A stretch of DNA of 49,311 nucleotides from Kangiellaceae bacterium (GTDB lineage: Bacteria; Pseudomonadota; Gammaproteobacteria; Enterobacterales; Kangiellaceae). The notes beneath the pieces are model-generated. The model searched no databases and was not told where the DNA came from. It saw only the letters and a list, made by a program, of their open reading frames with translations. Location of the stretch: the NCBI GenBank assembly GCA_026196875.1, contig JAPHTP010000141.1:1-49311 (forward strand), written 5' to 3'. The translations under genes were made by a program, and so were the position numbers. Positions 11,301 to 17,737 of this stretch are shown one piece after another; positions within the stretch are counted from its first letter, which is position 1, and each line of letters opens with the position of its first letter.

Positions 11301-11326
11301 GAGCTGCCACCAAGGTGAGTACACAT
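2363..11326 (-). CDS. Giant SpvB/FG-GAP/RHS-repeat protein, main (C-terminal) open part
   Basis: 2987 codons, open without interruption. In order along the minus strand: fibronectin-III-like modules with repeated RACNT motifs (to about 9000); an SpvB-type N-terminal toxin module (ASYSIPLAIAPGRNGMQPSV, about 8930); FG-GAP/VCBS calcium-loop repeats (DRNGDGVRD, DYNGDGWTD, DMNGDGLPD, DANSDGLQD, DINGDGRSE; about 7950-7030); many RHS/YD repeats (about 5350-3550); an RHS core (DRLGSVVTVTD ... GRVYDYNLGRFLSVDPF, NPYSYIMNSPLAGTDPSGY; about 3520-3140); then a Lys/Glu-rich tail of about 260 aa with no recognised domain, in the position of a toxin tip. The ATG at 11326 lies inside a repeat (ARMCTHLGG) and has no ribosome binding site. 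The real gene starts at 13819, in the same frame, so this part is probably translated only by readthrough or is a decaying fragment. Confidence 0.85.
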   Translation of the reverse strand: MCTHLGGSSYNCNGWGAEFALTVKGKPNTPASISSDSTQVTDASATINWTAPSATTNREVDEYELQHQLNSGTWSTKYTGALLTYSESNLADGTHRYRVRACNTVAGTEECSAYVTSTEIKSYTPATTPATITVPGSDTDGTINVSWPSATNATYYQVQQKLVGSSWPATNTQVSSTSTTISGLTNGNWEFRVRACNTEDFACSNYRTSSVVAITLPPTNVVTATGLAVAKNENYTVTYSASGTVTSWTLYENKQGANNWQPVSTDSSGSYTESKPVGGETWEYYSRACNTLAACTDSGIVSQVITEDAPAEAPSFTDTNFTSSGNSTSITLKWNEVTSAKTYKLEEFNTTSNDWEERQDNGTLTYSAIYYLGSYDLRISACNDGGCYIGETTKIVVSLPSNISGDNPSRETFTLTVGGVGDRLDVRENNVDIITKQDTTLTGNQFTLTRTPGTYTYQARTCTVINTNEYNCNGWGADYVLTVKVAPNTPASISTDTTQSTNGSVTVNWTAPNIVLNREVDEYQLQHQRDGGSWTTPYTGPLLTHSFSNLADGIHAFRIRACNTVAGTEECSAYATSPSVEVRAKPSVPTSISVPSTSTNGEVKVDWIDPVNIATFYEVSKKLDTGEWDTPVILQLPVSELTTTYSNLVDGNWSFRVRGCNTLDWACSDYVISSSVNVRGLPSDVQVSIDKNVARINQTYSVSFSATGNVTDWTLSERKQVNGNWSTVNGVIGNNHNFAKTEIDEVWEYRVTACNTSDACETSTTVSISIIDGPIEVPDAEIILPDVPANEAVGSAPGEAGVSGGSASYSIPLAIAPGRNGMQPSVSLNYSSRSGNGIAGVGWSLSAGSSISRCGATFAQDGFTDGVKFNETTDRLCLDGQRLMVVSGDYGSNGAVYRTELDSFVRVTQSGSLNESNSSFAVEENSGRIRTYGIDTNGYGAKVIPVGLSHTLTWMLASESKNNSKNNILYQYETSTTKGEVVLTNIFYTGEDNQAGDREVRLEYRDDRLDTNTSFISGGKLRQTKLLSRITSYYANEQVSSLTLNYSTNASTNHPSPIDASLASARTILRSVKACGTSNNDCFEPTKFDWLENKTVYELESLEDNAGNPLFSGITSDFQSSVPYGDRNGDGVRDWPSRYVDAEGNSQEHGLSLDICKPNSTTKSVLCIDADFDMNGTTDTWKVENERLHLGFTIDGQTVWKSTDVVMENDSLGLDDFINNTGDYNGDGWTDIVVTRWEDQTFKISVYKNTTDPNAPFTENNKELIYSYGTSWQGQSRLSVNYVGDMNGDGLPDLATNYSNPDHANSHIQSLLLTKVVAGAITTEAHDVAFFVGDKTQFSMFFDANSDGLQDIMGWAGDGTGDTELLLKLNLGNGQFGETINLGAESILPARGFRQRDPLEPTNWVFQYAPKFQEAFKVMDINGDGRSELLMPSNNPDDMLMQSCVRVLHLGKSTPKCGAEIYSDTRNDTLQGTIVAPIQAKYDQSIYRWHAMYFNEDANGNISISLDTETGFIGSANHTSVVDGFGKGLPDLVFQMGCLPHEDFPELCKMEENPDSYPGSEIDGLATGQHYVNKNYGSTIDATIGATSYRPRDMLIGITDGLGVRNEWDYLPLSSSQKPANAQDTNFDLYELDQLDTSPDNFAEFSFGSSMYVVSEFRQSNGVGGLNNVNYQYRGAVYNNQGRGFQGFRSIIIDSPSQVDSNGSIIESTRSVTNFHQRFPTAGVVESAYSCLVSDNDETCETNPLSKTETGYHFFDTTGAGTWWTFPAKSEGTTYDLHSNGTRTLNSVETSYVGEIDPGTISRLMNVDSSLFDNYGNVKTSTKKLDSGFGVSEVTTTNNYDYSLVDADWWVKLSSSVANTKKLNSTWSVYSTHGAGLDNEKEVTTSYTWTSDRNPDIVTTTPNAAKGGGKTIVVDTDYNTYGLPTKVTTSSTGETARLVDTTYSKDGLVQSADGYFPFTVTNQLNQVITTETDPKFGQPLKITGVNGNEISTTYDPFGRVEDTSASGKPIVHTRFSDCVSCEVENAVFKVTNYQAGAPDTTVYKDRLSRTLVTRIEAFEISNLIIQKVELNRLGQTIFESVPSISSSTALTSRIGTHYRNYDQIGRLAEKHTDNYSTGLTVIYNYKGYTTDIQANELSMSRIYNGSGQLLQTTDAMSGITQYAYDGSGNPIVLLDANSNPIKATYNALGQKRWVDDPNMGRKDFTYSGFGEVKTEVDANQDKIEYFYDVLGRVASREVNGTLDASFIFDTCENGKGLLCSSTSGDKTRIVIYDELSRPSQVVVSITGDDTYTTSTGYDGFYGRIKSLTYPKTGLTLAYEYNQDGYMNKLKNAADNYVYQEVNAMNAFGNITQGKTTNGLINTISTFDPASGQATHIGASSSAGFQRHYLDYIYDKYDNLERMYVEYLNSQGGVETSSETYHYDDLHRLKWSERSYHDSTSDRLDYNYDAVGNITLKSDYATTYQYGDISRDSSKGNAGPNAVYQINKASEYGGGTATFDYDNNGNLTAGDGKSLVYNAFNKPTSVSKSGITSTFSYDADLMRYKQVKTGLPSGTETTIYIDKIFEKISQGNKTEYKNYIGNVAVLTQTIENSSTTEKVNFIHRDRLGSVVTVTDRNGALVDNKSYDPFGKPKKASLKKVDPENPATLAKVFELSAIDDEVLSTRRGFTDHEHLDDAELIHMNGRVYDYNLGRFLSVDPFIQEPGNSQSMNPYSYIMNSPLAGTDPSGYVVVTGSRIDKGWKGKPVMGNTITIGSSNVSFSGTFEAKGFKIEIKDNGNDFASRIKKPDIKAPDINSQKEKNTTKKTPNKEKPSIKKKRKTHGKFMRDNPLTEEEQKQKADRIKERNELTPLEKIRRKKFEEMRKTLKDHMSQLKADVVKDRTIANIPTPKAPGPQAVWLALKETLEFSFDQLVIGEIYNVTQNIQETVVAPEFNNWRMVHERIGEIRSELRSINNGPLNRLKERMNANERWNEKRERLKNVKPYDVVK
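9290..10679 (-). repeat. Super-repeat copy 3
   Basis: About 1390 bp, same module order (LPPTNVVTATG ... RGCNTLDWAC). A fourth, partial copy starting LPSDVQVSIDKN follows and leads into the SpvB module. The near-equal period of the three copies points to past tandem duplication of a whole 1.4-kb block. Confidence 0.75.
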
Positions 11327-12059
11327 TCTAGCTTGGTAAGTATAAATGCCTACGGCGCGGGTTAGCGTGAATTGATTACCGGTAAGAGTCGTGTCTTGTT
11401 TGGTAATAATATAAAAGTTGTTTTATCTGACATCTAATAGGTCGCCGATTACACCAACGGTTAATTTAAATTTTTATCTCGCAGGATTAGCACCGCTAAT
11501 ATTGGAAGGTAAAGAAACAACAATTTTAGTCGTTTCACCTGTATAGCATCCACCATCATTGCACGCGCTGAGGCGCATGTCGTAGCTACCCAAATAATAA
11601 ACAGCCGAGTAACTTAAAGATCCATTGTTCTGTTTTTCTTCCCAGTCGTTGAGAGTGGTATTAAATTCTTCTAGCTTATATGTCGACGCACTGGAAACAT
11701 CATTCCAGTTCAATGTGATCGAAGTTGAATTGCCTGAAGAATTAAAATTAGTTTGAGTAAAACTTGGCGCTTGAGTTGGCGCATCTTCAATTATTTCTTG
11801 TGAAACGACAGAAGAGTCCGTACATGCTGAAGAAGTATTACAGGCGCGAGAATAGTACTCCCAAGTCTCACCTCCGACCGATTTGGTATTTTTAAATTCT
11901 CCACTGGTGCTTGTAGAAACAGTCTCCCAGCCAGTTGTACCTAGTTTTCGTTCATATAAAGTCCAGCTAGTTACCGTGCCAGTTGCAGAGTAGGTTACAG
12001 TGTATTCCGTATTCTTCGAAACGGCTGAGCCGGTTGTAGTGGTTACATTGGTGGGTGGT
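10680..12059 (-). repeat. Super-repeat copy 2, carrying the two stop codons
   Basis: About 1380 bp, same five-module order as copy 1 (LPPTNVTTTTG ... RACNTEDFAC). The third module holds the two TAA codons at 11423 and 11474. Confidence 0.75.
11423..11476 (-). other. Two in-frame TAA codons splitting the RHS gene
   Basis: Both flanking ORFs are in the same frame; no frameshift separates them. The stops are at 11474-11476 and 11423-11425. In the sister copies of this repeat the same positions are Glu codons (SRETFTL and DVRENN), so each stop is a GAA-to-TAA change. The patch also carries several other substitutions against its paralogues (RETFTLTVGG becomes R*KFKLTVGV), while the flanking repeat sequence is well conserved. 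Confidence 0.85.
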
Positions 12060-13819
12060 AAATTGACTGTTGTCGTTCCAGAAGTTCCGTAACCAGAACA
12101 AGCCCAATCAAATTCATTACACGCTCGTACTCTAAACTCCCAATCACCTTCAGTTAAATTGCTGATTGTTGCACTTGTGGTTGTGACTTGAGTGTTTACT
12201 GACGTTGCGGGCCAACTCGTTCCAACTTGTCGATTTTGAACTTGGTAGTATGTTGCTGTTCCGGTTGATCCAGACCAGCTAACGGTAGCACTAGGACTGT
12301 TTACAGTCGAAGGCGCGGTTATGCTGGTTGGCGAAGTGGGCGGTGAATTGACCTCAATATTTGAAGAGGTTTGGTAACTCGAACATGAGCGATCGCCGGC
12401 GACTGTATTACAAGCTCGAATACGATAACGATAAGTACTGTCGGTTAGATTAGATTCGCTGTAACTTAATAGCGTTCCGGTATATTTAGTGGACCATGTA
12501 CCACTATTAATTTGATGCTGTAGTTCATAATCATCGACTTCGCGATTGGTTGTTGAAGATGGTGCAGTCCAATTGATTGTAACACTTGAATCGGTTATTT
12601 GAGTTGAGTTGCTGCTGATTGAAGCTGGTGTGTTCGGTTTGCCTTTGACCGTTAGTTCGAAATTTGCTCCCCACCCATTACAGTTGTACGAGCTGCCACC
12701 AAGGTGGGTGCACATCCGGGCTTGATAAGTATAGGTACCCGGGTCCCGTGTTAACGTAAATTGATTGCCCGTGAGAGTTGTATCTTGCTTAGTGATAATA
12801 TCAGTGTTGTTTTCTCTAACATCTAAACGATCACCGATACCACCAACGACTAGCGTAAATGTCTCTCTTGACGGATTGTCGCCACTTATATTGGAGGGAA
12901 GTGATACAACAATGGTCTCTGTACCACCAAGAAAACAACCAGCGCCATTACATGCGCTTAATCGCATATCGTAGCTACCGAGGTAATAAACAGCGGTTCT
13001 GCTTAATGAACCATTATTTTGTTTGGTTTCCCATTGACTAGTCGTAGTGTTGAACTCTTCTAATTTGTAAGAGGTTGCACCGGAAACGCTGTTCCAACTT
13101 AAAGTGATACTTGTTGAATTACCTGATGACGAAAAGTTTGTGTTATTAAAAGTTGGAGCTTGGGTTGGGGATGGAACAATTTCTTGAGTGACTACCGATG
13201 AATCCGCACACGCAGATGAAGTATTACACGCCCTAGAATAGTACTCCCAATTTTCATTGTCGTTCGGCTTGCTGGTTGTATAACTACCAGAAGTGCTAGT
13301 ACTAACGCTGCTCCATGAACTCGTACCTTGCTTGCGCTCATAAAGAGTCCAGCTGGTAACCGTGCCCGTCGCTGAGTAGGTGATAGTGTAGCTTTGGTTT
13401 CTACCTACTTCACTAGACGCAGCGGTTGTAACATTTCGAGGAGGTTGGGCGACTGGGACAGAAACTACTACGTTTATAGTATCTTCCTCGTCTATGGTTA
13501 AACCTTCGCTAGGATGGTTTCTTACGATTCTTAAATCGTAGCGGTATGTCGCGGAGTCTCTGCCTGAGAGTGTTACTTGTGTTGCGTTTTTATCGGTAGA
13601 GACGTTTTCCGTAAAAATGCCATTTCGATATTCCAGAACAGTTACGCCGACTACCGTGTTTCCGGTACCAGTAGTCCAAGTCAAAGTGTATGCACCATCA
13701 GTGTCTGTCGAGGTTGGATAGCTAATAAAGCTACCCCCGGCTAGGGCTGCTTTAGCGAACAAGCTGAAGCACAACAAAGCAAACACAGAAATTAGTTTGG
13801 TTAATTTTCGAGCGATCAT
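11474..13819 (-). CDS. N-terminal part of the giant RHS protein: signal peptide and fibronectin-like repeats
   Basis: Begins with a typical signal peptide (MIARKLTKLISVFALLCF then AKAALAGG). The ATG at 13819 is preferred over an in-frame TTG at 13831 because it gives the natural signal peptide and has GGGGA upstream. The rest is Ser/Thr/Asn-rich beta-sandwich modules of fibronectin-III type with paired Cys motifs (RACNTSSAC, ACNGAGCF, GSSYNCNGWG). It ends at a TAA in the middle of a module (SNISGANPAR*), where sister repeats continue with ETFTL. It is therefore the front of one 3819-codon gene continuing to 2363. As it stands it would yield a secreted adhesin-like fragment without the RHS shell. 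Confidence 0.82.
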   Translation of the reverse strand: MIARKLTKLISVFALLCFSLFAKAALAGGSFISYPTSTDTDGAYTLTWTTGTGNTVVGVTVLEYRNGIFTENVSTDKNATQVTLSGRDSATYRYDLRIVRNHPSEGLTIDEEDTINVVVSVPVAQPPRNVTTAASSEVGRNQSYTITYSATGTVTSWTLYERKQGTSSWSSVSTSTSGSYTTSKPNDNENWEYYSRACNTSSACADSSVVTQEIVPSPTQAPTFNNTNFSSSGNSTSITLSWNSVSGATSYKLEEFNTTTSQWETKQNNGSLSRTAVYYLGSYDMRLSACNGAGCFLGGTETIVVSLPSNISGDNPSRETFTLVVGGIGDRLDVRENNTDIITKQDTTLTGNQFTLTRDPGTYTYQARMCTHLGGSSYNCNGWGANFELTVKGKPNTPASISSNSTQITDSSVTINWTAPSSTTNREVDDYELQHQINSGTWSTKYTGTLLSYSESNLTDSTYRYRIRACNTVAGDRSCSSYQTSSNIEVNSPPTSPTSITAPSTVNSPSATVSWSGSTGTATYYQVQNRQVGTSWPATSVNTQVTTTSATISNLTEGDWEFRVRACNEFDWACSGYGTSGTTTVNLPPTNVTTTTGSAVSKNTEYTVTYSATGTVTSWTLYERKLGTTGWETVSTSTSGEFKNTKSVGGETWEYYSRACNTSSACTDSSVVSQEIIEDAPTQAPSFTQTNFNSSGNSTSITLNWNDVSSASTYKLEEFNTTLNDWEEKQNNGSLSYSAVYYLGSYDMRLSACNDGGCYTGETTKIVVSLPSNISGANPAR
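12060..13446 (-). repeat. Super-repeat copy 1 (five fibronectin-like modules)
   Basis: About 1387 bp, coding for the block from PPRNVTTAASSEV to the next LPPTNV. It contains in order the modules ending YYSRACNTSSAC, LSACNGAGCF, YNCNGWGANF, RIRACNTVAG and RVRACNEFDWAC. Boundaries are placed by eye at the PPxN motif. Confidence 0.75.
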
Positions 13820-14175
13820 GGTAGTCCCCAAAACGTCAATTTTTGAATCTATTTCAACTTCGCAAATTTATGTTATTGGGCAGGATCTTCGTTACAAAAT
13901 TTGGGACTGATCGTTTTAAAAGTGAGACCAGTTAATTAATTCACGGGACATATTTAAGCAACTGGAATTTTTCAGTCGTCAAAAAATTTCGAATTATACG
14001 TTTCTAACTAGTTGTTTTTATTTGATGTTTTCTAGGTGTCTGTTTCAGACTAGTGCTTGTCTCTCTCAGACTAACGTCAATTTAGTAGCTCATGAGACCT
14101 TGAGGGAACTTCGTTGGCCTTTGTGTTGTTGACGCATAGGTCAAAATTTTACTAGCGAGTTCTAAGGGGAAAGTA
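13820..14175. other. Divergent intergenic region between RHS gene and AraC gene
   Basis: 356 bases, AT-rich, no ORF. It must hold the promoters of both genes. The only clear structure is the pair of direct repeats described separately. I could not assign -35/-10 boxes with confidence. Confidence 0.6.
14045..14073. promoter_or_regulatory. Paired direct repeat, 21-bp period, candidate AraC-family operator
   Basis: TCAGACTA occurs at 14045-14052 and 14066-14073, start to start 21 bp, that is two helical turns on one face. AraC-family proteins commonly bind such direct repeats. The sites lie about 100 bases before the AraC-type gene and about 230 bases from the RHS start, so they could serve either. 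The link is an inference. Confidence 0.45.
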
Positions 14176-14706
14176 ATGATAGTGCATTACAACGAATTTG
14201 ATCTAACCGAGAACAATATTTACTCTGTAATTGAGTACAATGTTAACTCTGAGCCAGCTATTTCTAATCGATATGAAATACAAGTTTCTGGGTCTAAAAT
14301 GGGTGGTGGCTCATTGGAGTCTATTCAGTACGGAAGTTATCGGACTAAGTCAAATCCAGAAAACCTATTATCAGCACGTGACAAGAAGTTTGTCGCTCAG
14401 TTCGACGAAGTAATATTAACAAATTACGCAAATGAAGCATTTAGTCGAGCTATGGCAGCGAAACTATTAAGTATAAGTGAGCGACAACTCAACCGAAAAC
14501 TATCAGCTTTAAGATCTGACAACTTCAGTAAGATCCTTCGAGATTTTCGGCTCAGTGAATCCCTAAAGCTACTCAATAGCGGCCTCCAGGTATCACAAAT
14601 TTCTGACCGAGTAGGCTTTGCTAATGCTACCTATTTTTCTACTTGTTTTAAAAACAAATATGGAATGACAGTTAAGCAATATGAGAAAAAATGTTTAAGG
14701 AGTTAA
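14176..14706 (+). CDS. AraC-family transcriptional regulator (small, HTH C-terminal)
   Basis: 176 aa. The C-terminal 100 residues are an AraC double HTH (MAAKLLSISERQLNRKLSAL, then ISDRVGFANATYFSTCFKNKYG). The first 75 residues are not a recognised ligand domain. AAGGGGA lies just before the ATG. The HTH resembles the C-terminus of the hybrid regulator at the left edge (both have SERQxxRK and a final helix with F..CFK..YG), so the two may be relatives acting on the same locus. Divergent from the RHS gene across 356 bases, which suggests, but does not prove, that it controls it. Confidence 0.85.
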   Translation: MIVHYNEFDLTENNIYSVIEYNVNSEPAISNRYEIQVSGSKMGGGSLESIQYGSYRTKSNPENLLSARDKKFVAQFDEVILTNYANEAFSRAMAAKLLSISERQLNRKLSALRSDNFSKILRDFRLSESLKLLNSGLQVSQISDRVGFANATYFSTCFKNKYGMTVKQYEKKCLRS

Positions 14707-14847
14707 ATTAAAGTGCCGGCAATGTTGTAAGTACTGATCACAACTATGTCATCTATAAGGATGATAGCAACTTTACTTTTGTCATAAGGAGCACGCTCAA
14801 ATGCTTATTTCAATCTAAATTTATCGGGTGTTTTCCCTGCAGTTGAT

Positions 14848-16512
14848 TTAATCAACGCCCAACATTTCTTTCGCGTGTGATAATGTTTTTTCGGAAATGC
14901 TGATGCCACCCAACATGCGACCAATTTCCTCTATTCTTTCTTGTTCACCAAGTAATAACATTTGAGTTGTGGTTGATTTAGCCTGTTTAGTTTTACTCGC
15001 GATTAAATGATTGTCTCCGCAAGAAGCAACTTGTGGTTGATGAGTTACACAAATGACTTGCCGCTGTGTAGCCAGTTGGTTAAGCAGTTTACCGACAACT
15101 TCTGCAGTACCACCACCAATTCCAACATCAACTTCATCAAATATGAGCACAGGGACTAACTGTTGTTCCGCAGTAACTACTGCGATCGATAAACTTATCC
15201 GAGAAAGTTCGCCGCCAGATGCAACCTTAGTTAACGGTTGTAAGGGTTGCCCTGGATTAGCTGAAACCAAAAATTCTATTTGTTCTGCGCCCAAAGCAGC
15301 ATAAGAGCTTTCGACAGGGTTGATTGCGATCTCAAATTTCCCCCCTTCCATTGCTAAAGATTGAATACTTTCAGTGACCAGTTTCTGTAATTGCTTCGCA
15401 GTTTTCACACGACTTTGGGTCAGCTTCTTAGCTTGGGTTTGATACTGAGTTATTGCCAATTGAAGTTGCACTTCGGTCTCGACTAATTCAGATTCATCCG
15501 CGTGTAGTTGTTCAAGTTCCTGCTTGAGCGAGTTAAAGTGAGTAGGTAATTGTTCTAATGAAACATGGTGCTTTCGAGCTAAGTCGTGGAACTGGCCTAA
15601 TTGCCGGTCGAGTTGTTGTAGTTTCTCAGGATCGCAGTCTAAAGAATCTATATAGTGCGATAGTTCACCTTTCACTTCTTGCAACAATCCTTCAGCTTGA
15701 ATGATTGTCTCCAGGCAGTTCTCAACTTTTGGATCCAGATTTGCGAGTTGCGATACTTGTTCGATAACTCGTGACAAGCCTGAAATAACAGAGCTTGCTT
15801 CATCATCTGCGAGCCATTGATTGGCCTCTTCGGCAAGAACTAATCGATCTTGACTGGTTGCAGCTTGCTTGTGCTCGGTTTCCAGGCTATCTAATACGGA
15901 CTGCTCTGGATTGGCATCTTCTAACTCTTCGACTTGATAAGTCAGCAGGTCATGTTTTGCATCTCTCGCCTGTTTTTCCTCTTCCAGCTCAGATTTACGG
16001 CGTTCAATGGTTTTTATTGCTGCCGCGGCTTCTCTAACTTTTTCTAATAAATTATTGTGGTTGGCATAGCGGTCGAGCAAGTTCATTTGCTCTTTGGATT
16101 TGAGTAACGACTGATGAGCATGCTGACCATGAATGTCGACCAACAAACTTCCTATCGCTTTTAATTGCGACTGGGTTGCTGAGCGGCCATTTATGAAGCA
16201 CTTACTTCTGCCCTCTTTTGCTACAATTCGGCGAAGTATGCACTCACCTTCTTCACCCAGTTCGTTTTCAACTAACCATTGGTATGCTGCTGATGTTGAC
16301 TCCAATTCAAAGATAGCACTAACTTCGGCTTGTTTGCTTCCCGAGTAGACAACTGACGAATCTGTTCTTTCTCCCAGGACTAGGCCAAGTGCGTCAATAA
16401 CTATGGATTTTCCGGCGCCAGTTTCCCCAGTGATTACTGTCATGCCTGTCGACCAGTCAAGATCGAGTGACTGAATGATTGCAAAGTTGCGGATTTCAAT
16501 GCGGCTTAACAT
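14848..16512 (-). CDS. recN: DNA repair protein RecN
   Basis: 554 aa, normal length for RecN, an SMC-like ATPase acting in double-strand break repair. Walker A GETGAGKS at residues 29-36; long coiled-coil middle; signature ASGGELSRISLSIAV and Walker B VLIFDEVDVGIGGG near the C-terminus; final CVTHQPQVAS. The start MLSRIEIRNFAI matches the usual RecN N-terminus, although no ribosome binding site is seen before it. A possible promoter lies in the 117-base gap to nadK (TTGGTC ... TAAAAT, minus strand). A convincing LexA box was not found. Tandem with nadK upstream. Confidence 0.97.
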   Translation of the reverse strand: MLSRIEIRNFAIIQSLDLDWSTGMTVITGETGAGKSIVIDALGLVLGERTDSSVVYSGSKQAEVSAIFELESTSAAYQWLVENELGEEGECILRRIVAKEGRSKCFINGRSATQSQLKAIGSLLVDIHGQHAHQSLLKSKEQMNLLDRYANHNNLLEKVREAAAAIKTIERRKSELEEEKQARDAKHDLLTYQVEELEDANPEQSVLDSLETEHKQAATSQDRLVLAEEANQWLADDEASSVISGLSRVIEQVSQLANLDPKVENCLETIIQAEGLLQEVKGELSHYIDSLDCDPEKLQQLDRQLGQFHDLARKHHVSLEQLPTHFNSLKQELEQLHADESELVETEVQLQLAITQYQTQAKKLTQSRVKTAKQLQKLVTESIQSLAMEGGKFEIAINPVESSYAALGAEQIEFLVSANPGQPLQPLTKVASGGELSRISLSIAVVTAEQQLVPVLIFDEVDVGIGGGTAEVVGKLLNQLATQRQVICVTHQPQVASCGDNHLIASKTKQAKSTTTQMLLLGEQERIEEIGRMLGGISISEKTLSHAKEMLGVD

Positions 16513-16629
16513 CTATTTATATGAGTAGTTGTTTTAAGTTAACCGCATTTTAGCCAAATTGTCAGAAATTGACCAATTTTATCTTAATTTCTGTTTGGGA
16601 TTTGTACTGATTGTCAGTGTTTCATGGCA

Positions 16630-17514
16630 TCAGAGTTTCTGCCCCCAATTCAACTTACTTCTCAAAACCTCAAAGTAATCATAATCTAGCGGATGCACAA
16701 GTCGCATTTCGATTGGGTATTGTTTGATCTGGATACGGTCACCAGGGGTCAAGGAGATAATCTCCTGGCCATCGCAACTTAATTGTGGACTATGCGGAGT
16801 TGCCCCTGAAACCACAATATCAATCGTTCGGTGACGACTCACCGTAATTGGTCGGCTAGTGAGTGTGTGAGGACACATGGGTACCAAAACTACATTGTCA
16901 GTTTCCGGTGATACGATGGGACCACCAGCGGATAAAGCATATGCGGTAGAACCTGTTGGCGTAGAGACGATTAGCCCATCAGAGCGTTGGCTATATACGA
17001 ATTGTTTGTCGATATACAGTTCAAAGGAAATCATCCTGGCAATTTCGCCGGGATAAAGTACTACATCGTTGACAGCGCATGAGGTGCCAATGACTTTATC
17101 TTGTCGATAAACCTTAGCATTAAGCAAGAAGCGGTTTTCTAAAGTATATTCCCCGTCCAAAATTGGCGGAACGCGAGAATCTACCTGGGTTGGTCTTATA
17201 TCAGTTAGAAACCCGAGATGGCCACGGTTAACGCCTAAAAGAGGGACCCTGCTGTCAACCAGCTCACGCGCTGTTTTGAGCATACTACCATCGCCGCCAA
17301 CCACAATCACGACGTCGCATTGGGTGCCCAAGTCTTTAAATGGCACTAAGGTGACTTGTTCGTCTTCAACAAACTCCTGGTTTCTCTCCGGCATAAAAAC
17401 TTGCTTACCGCTAGCGAGTAATTGCTTACATAGCACGCCGACTGTTTCTGCTGCACTTTGACTGCCCGGTTTACCGGTAACGCCGATTTTTTGAAAGGCT
17501 GGTAGCTTTGTCAT
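16630..17514 (-). CDS. nadK: NAD kinase
   Basis: 294 aa, as expected for bacterial NAD kinase, which phosphorylates NAD to NADP in the cytoplasm. Diagnostic GGDG at residues 73-76 (VVGGDGSMLKTA), NDVVL motif, and the glycine-rich signature GLIVSTPTGSTAYALSAGGP. It shares a 223-base divergent region with hrcA and is followed by recN on the same strand, an arrangement usual in gammaproteobacteria. Confidence 0.97.
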   Translation of the reverse strand: MTKLPAFQKIGVTGKPGSQSAAETVGVLCKQLLASGKQVFMPERNQEFVEDEQVTLVPFKDLGTQCDVVIVVGGDGSMLKTARELVDSRVPLLGVNRGHLGFLTDIRPTQVDSRVPPILDGEYTLENRFLLNAKVYRQDKVIGTSCAVNDVVLYPGEIARMISFELYIDKQFVYSQRSDGLIVSTPTGSTAYALSAGGPIVSPETDNVVLVPMCPHTLTSRPITVSRHRTIDIVVSGATPHSPQLSCDGQEIISLTPGDRIQIKQYPIEMRLVHPLDYDYFEVLRSKLNWGQKL

Positions 17515-17571
17515 TTGCTTATCTGTTTAAAATCAGACCATATTTATTTCTGACCTTGCTCAACATCAGAC

Positions 17572-17600
17572 CTTGAAATTAGCACAATTAGGTCTCATAT
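17572..17600 (+). promoter_or_regulatory. Sigma-32-type heat-shock promoter for hrcA
   Basis: CTTGAAA (17572-17578), 14-nt spacer, TCTCATAT (17593-17600), against the sigma-32 consensus CTTGAAA / CCCCATnT. The -35 is perfect and the -10 matches 6 of 8. Predicted leader about 130 nt. Confidence 0.6.
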
Positions 17601-17737
17601 TATTCTTGGTCGCCAATTTTGTTTAATCATCGGCTGTTTTTCGTTAATTATCAAGGCTATAGGCTTGATATAGCTGATAAAAATAACAATTCATTGGCAA
17701 AACGCTTTTGTTGGCAAGAATATCAAATGAGTAAAGC

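Noticed and set aside
11423-11476. Programmed readthrough or recoding of TAA as an amino acid
   Set aside because: TAA is used as a normal stop for many genes in the window, two stops lie in a diverged patch, and no recoding structure is evident.
14707-14847. Short frame MSSIRMIATLLLS after the AraC gene
   Set aside because: Thirteen codons without a ribosome binding site; nothing supports it.
16513-16528. LexA-like box next to recN (CTATTTATATGAGTAG)
   Set aside because: Three mismatches in the eight core positions of CTGT-N8-ACAG; not good enough to call.
17579-17600. CIRCE-like half-site TTAGCAC upstream of hrcA
   Set aside because: Only 7 bases of one arm match and the GAGTGCTAA arm is missing.
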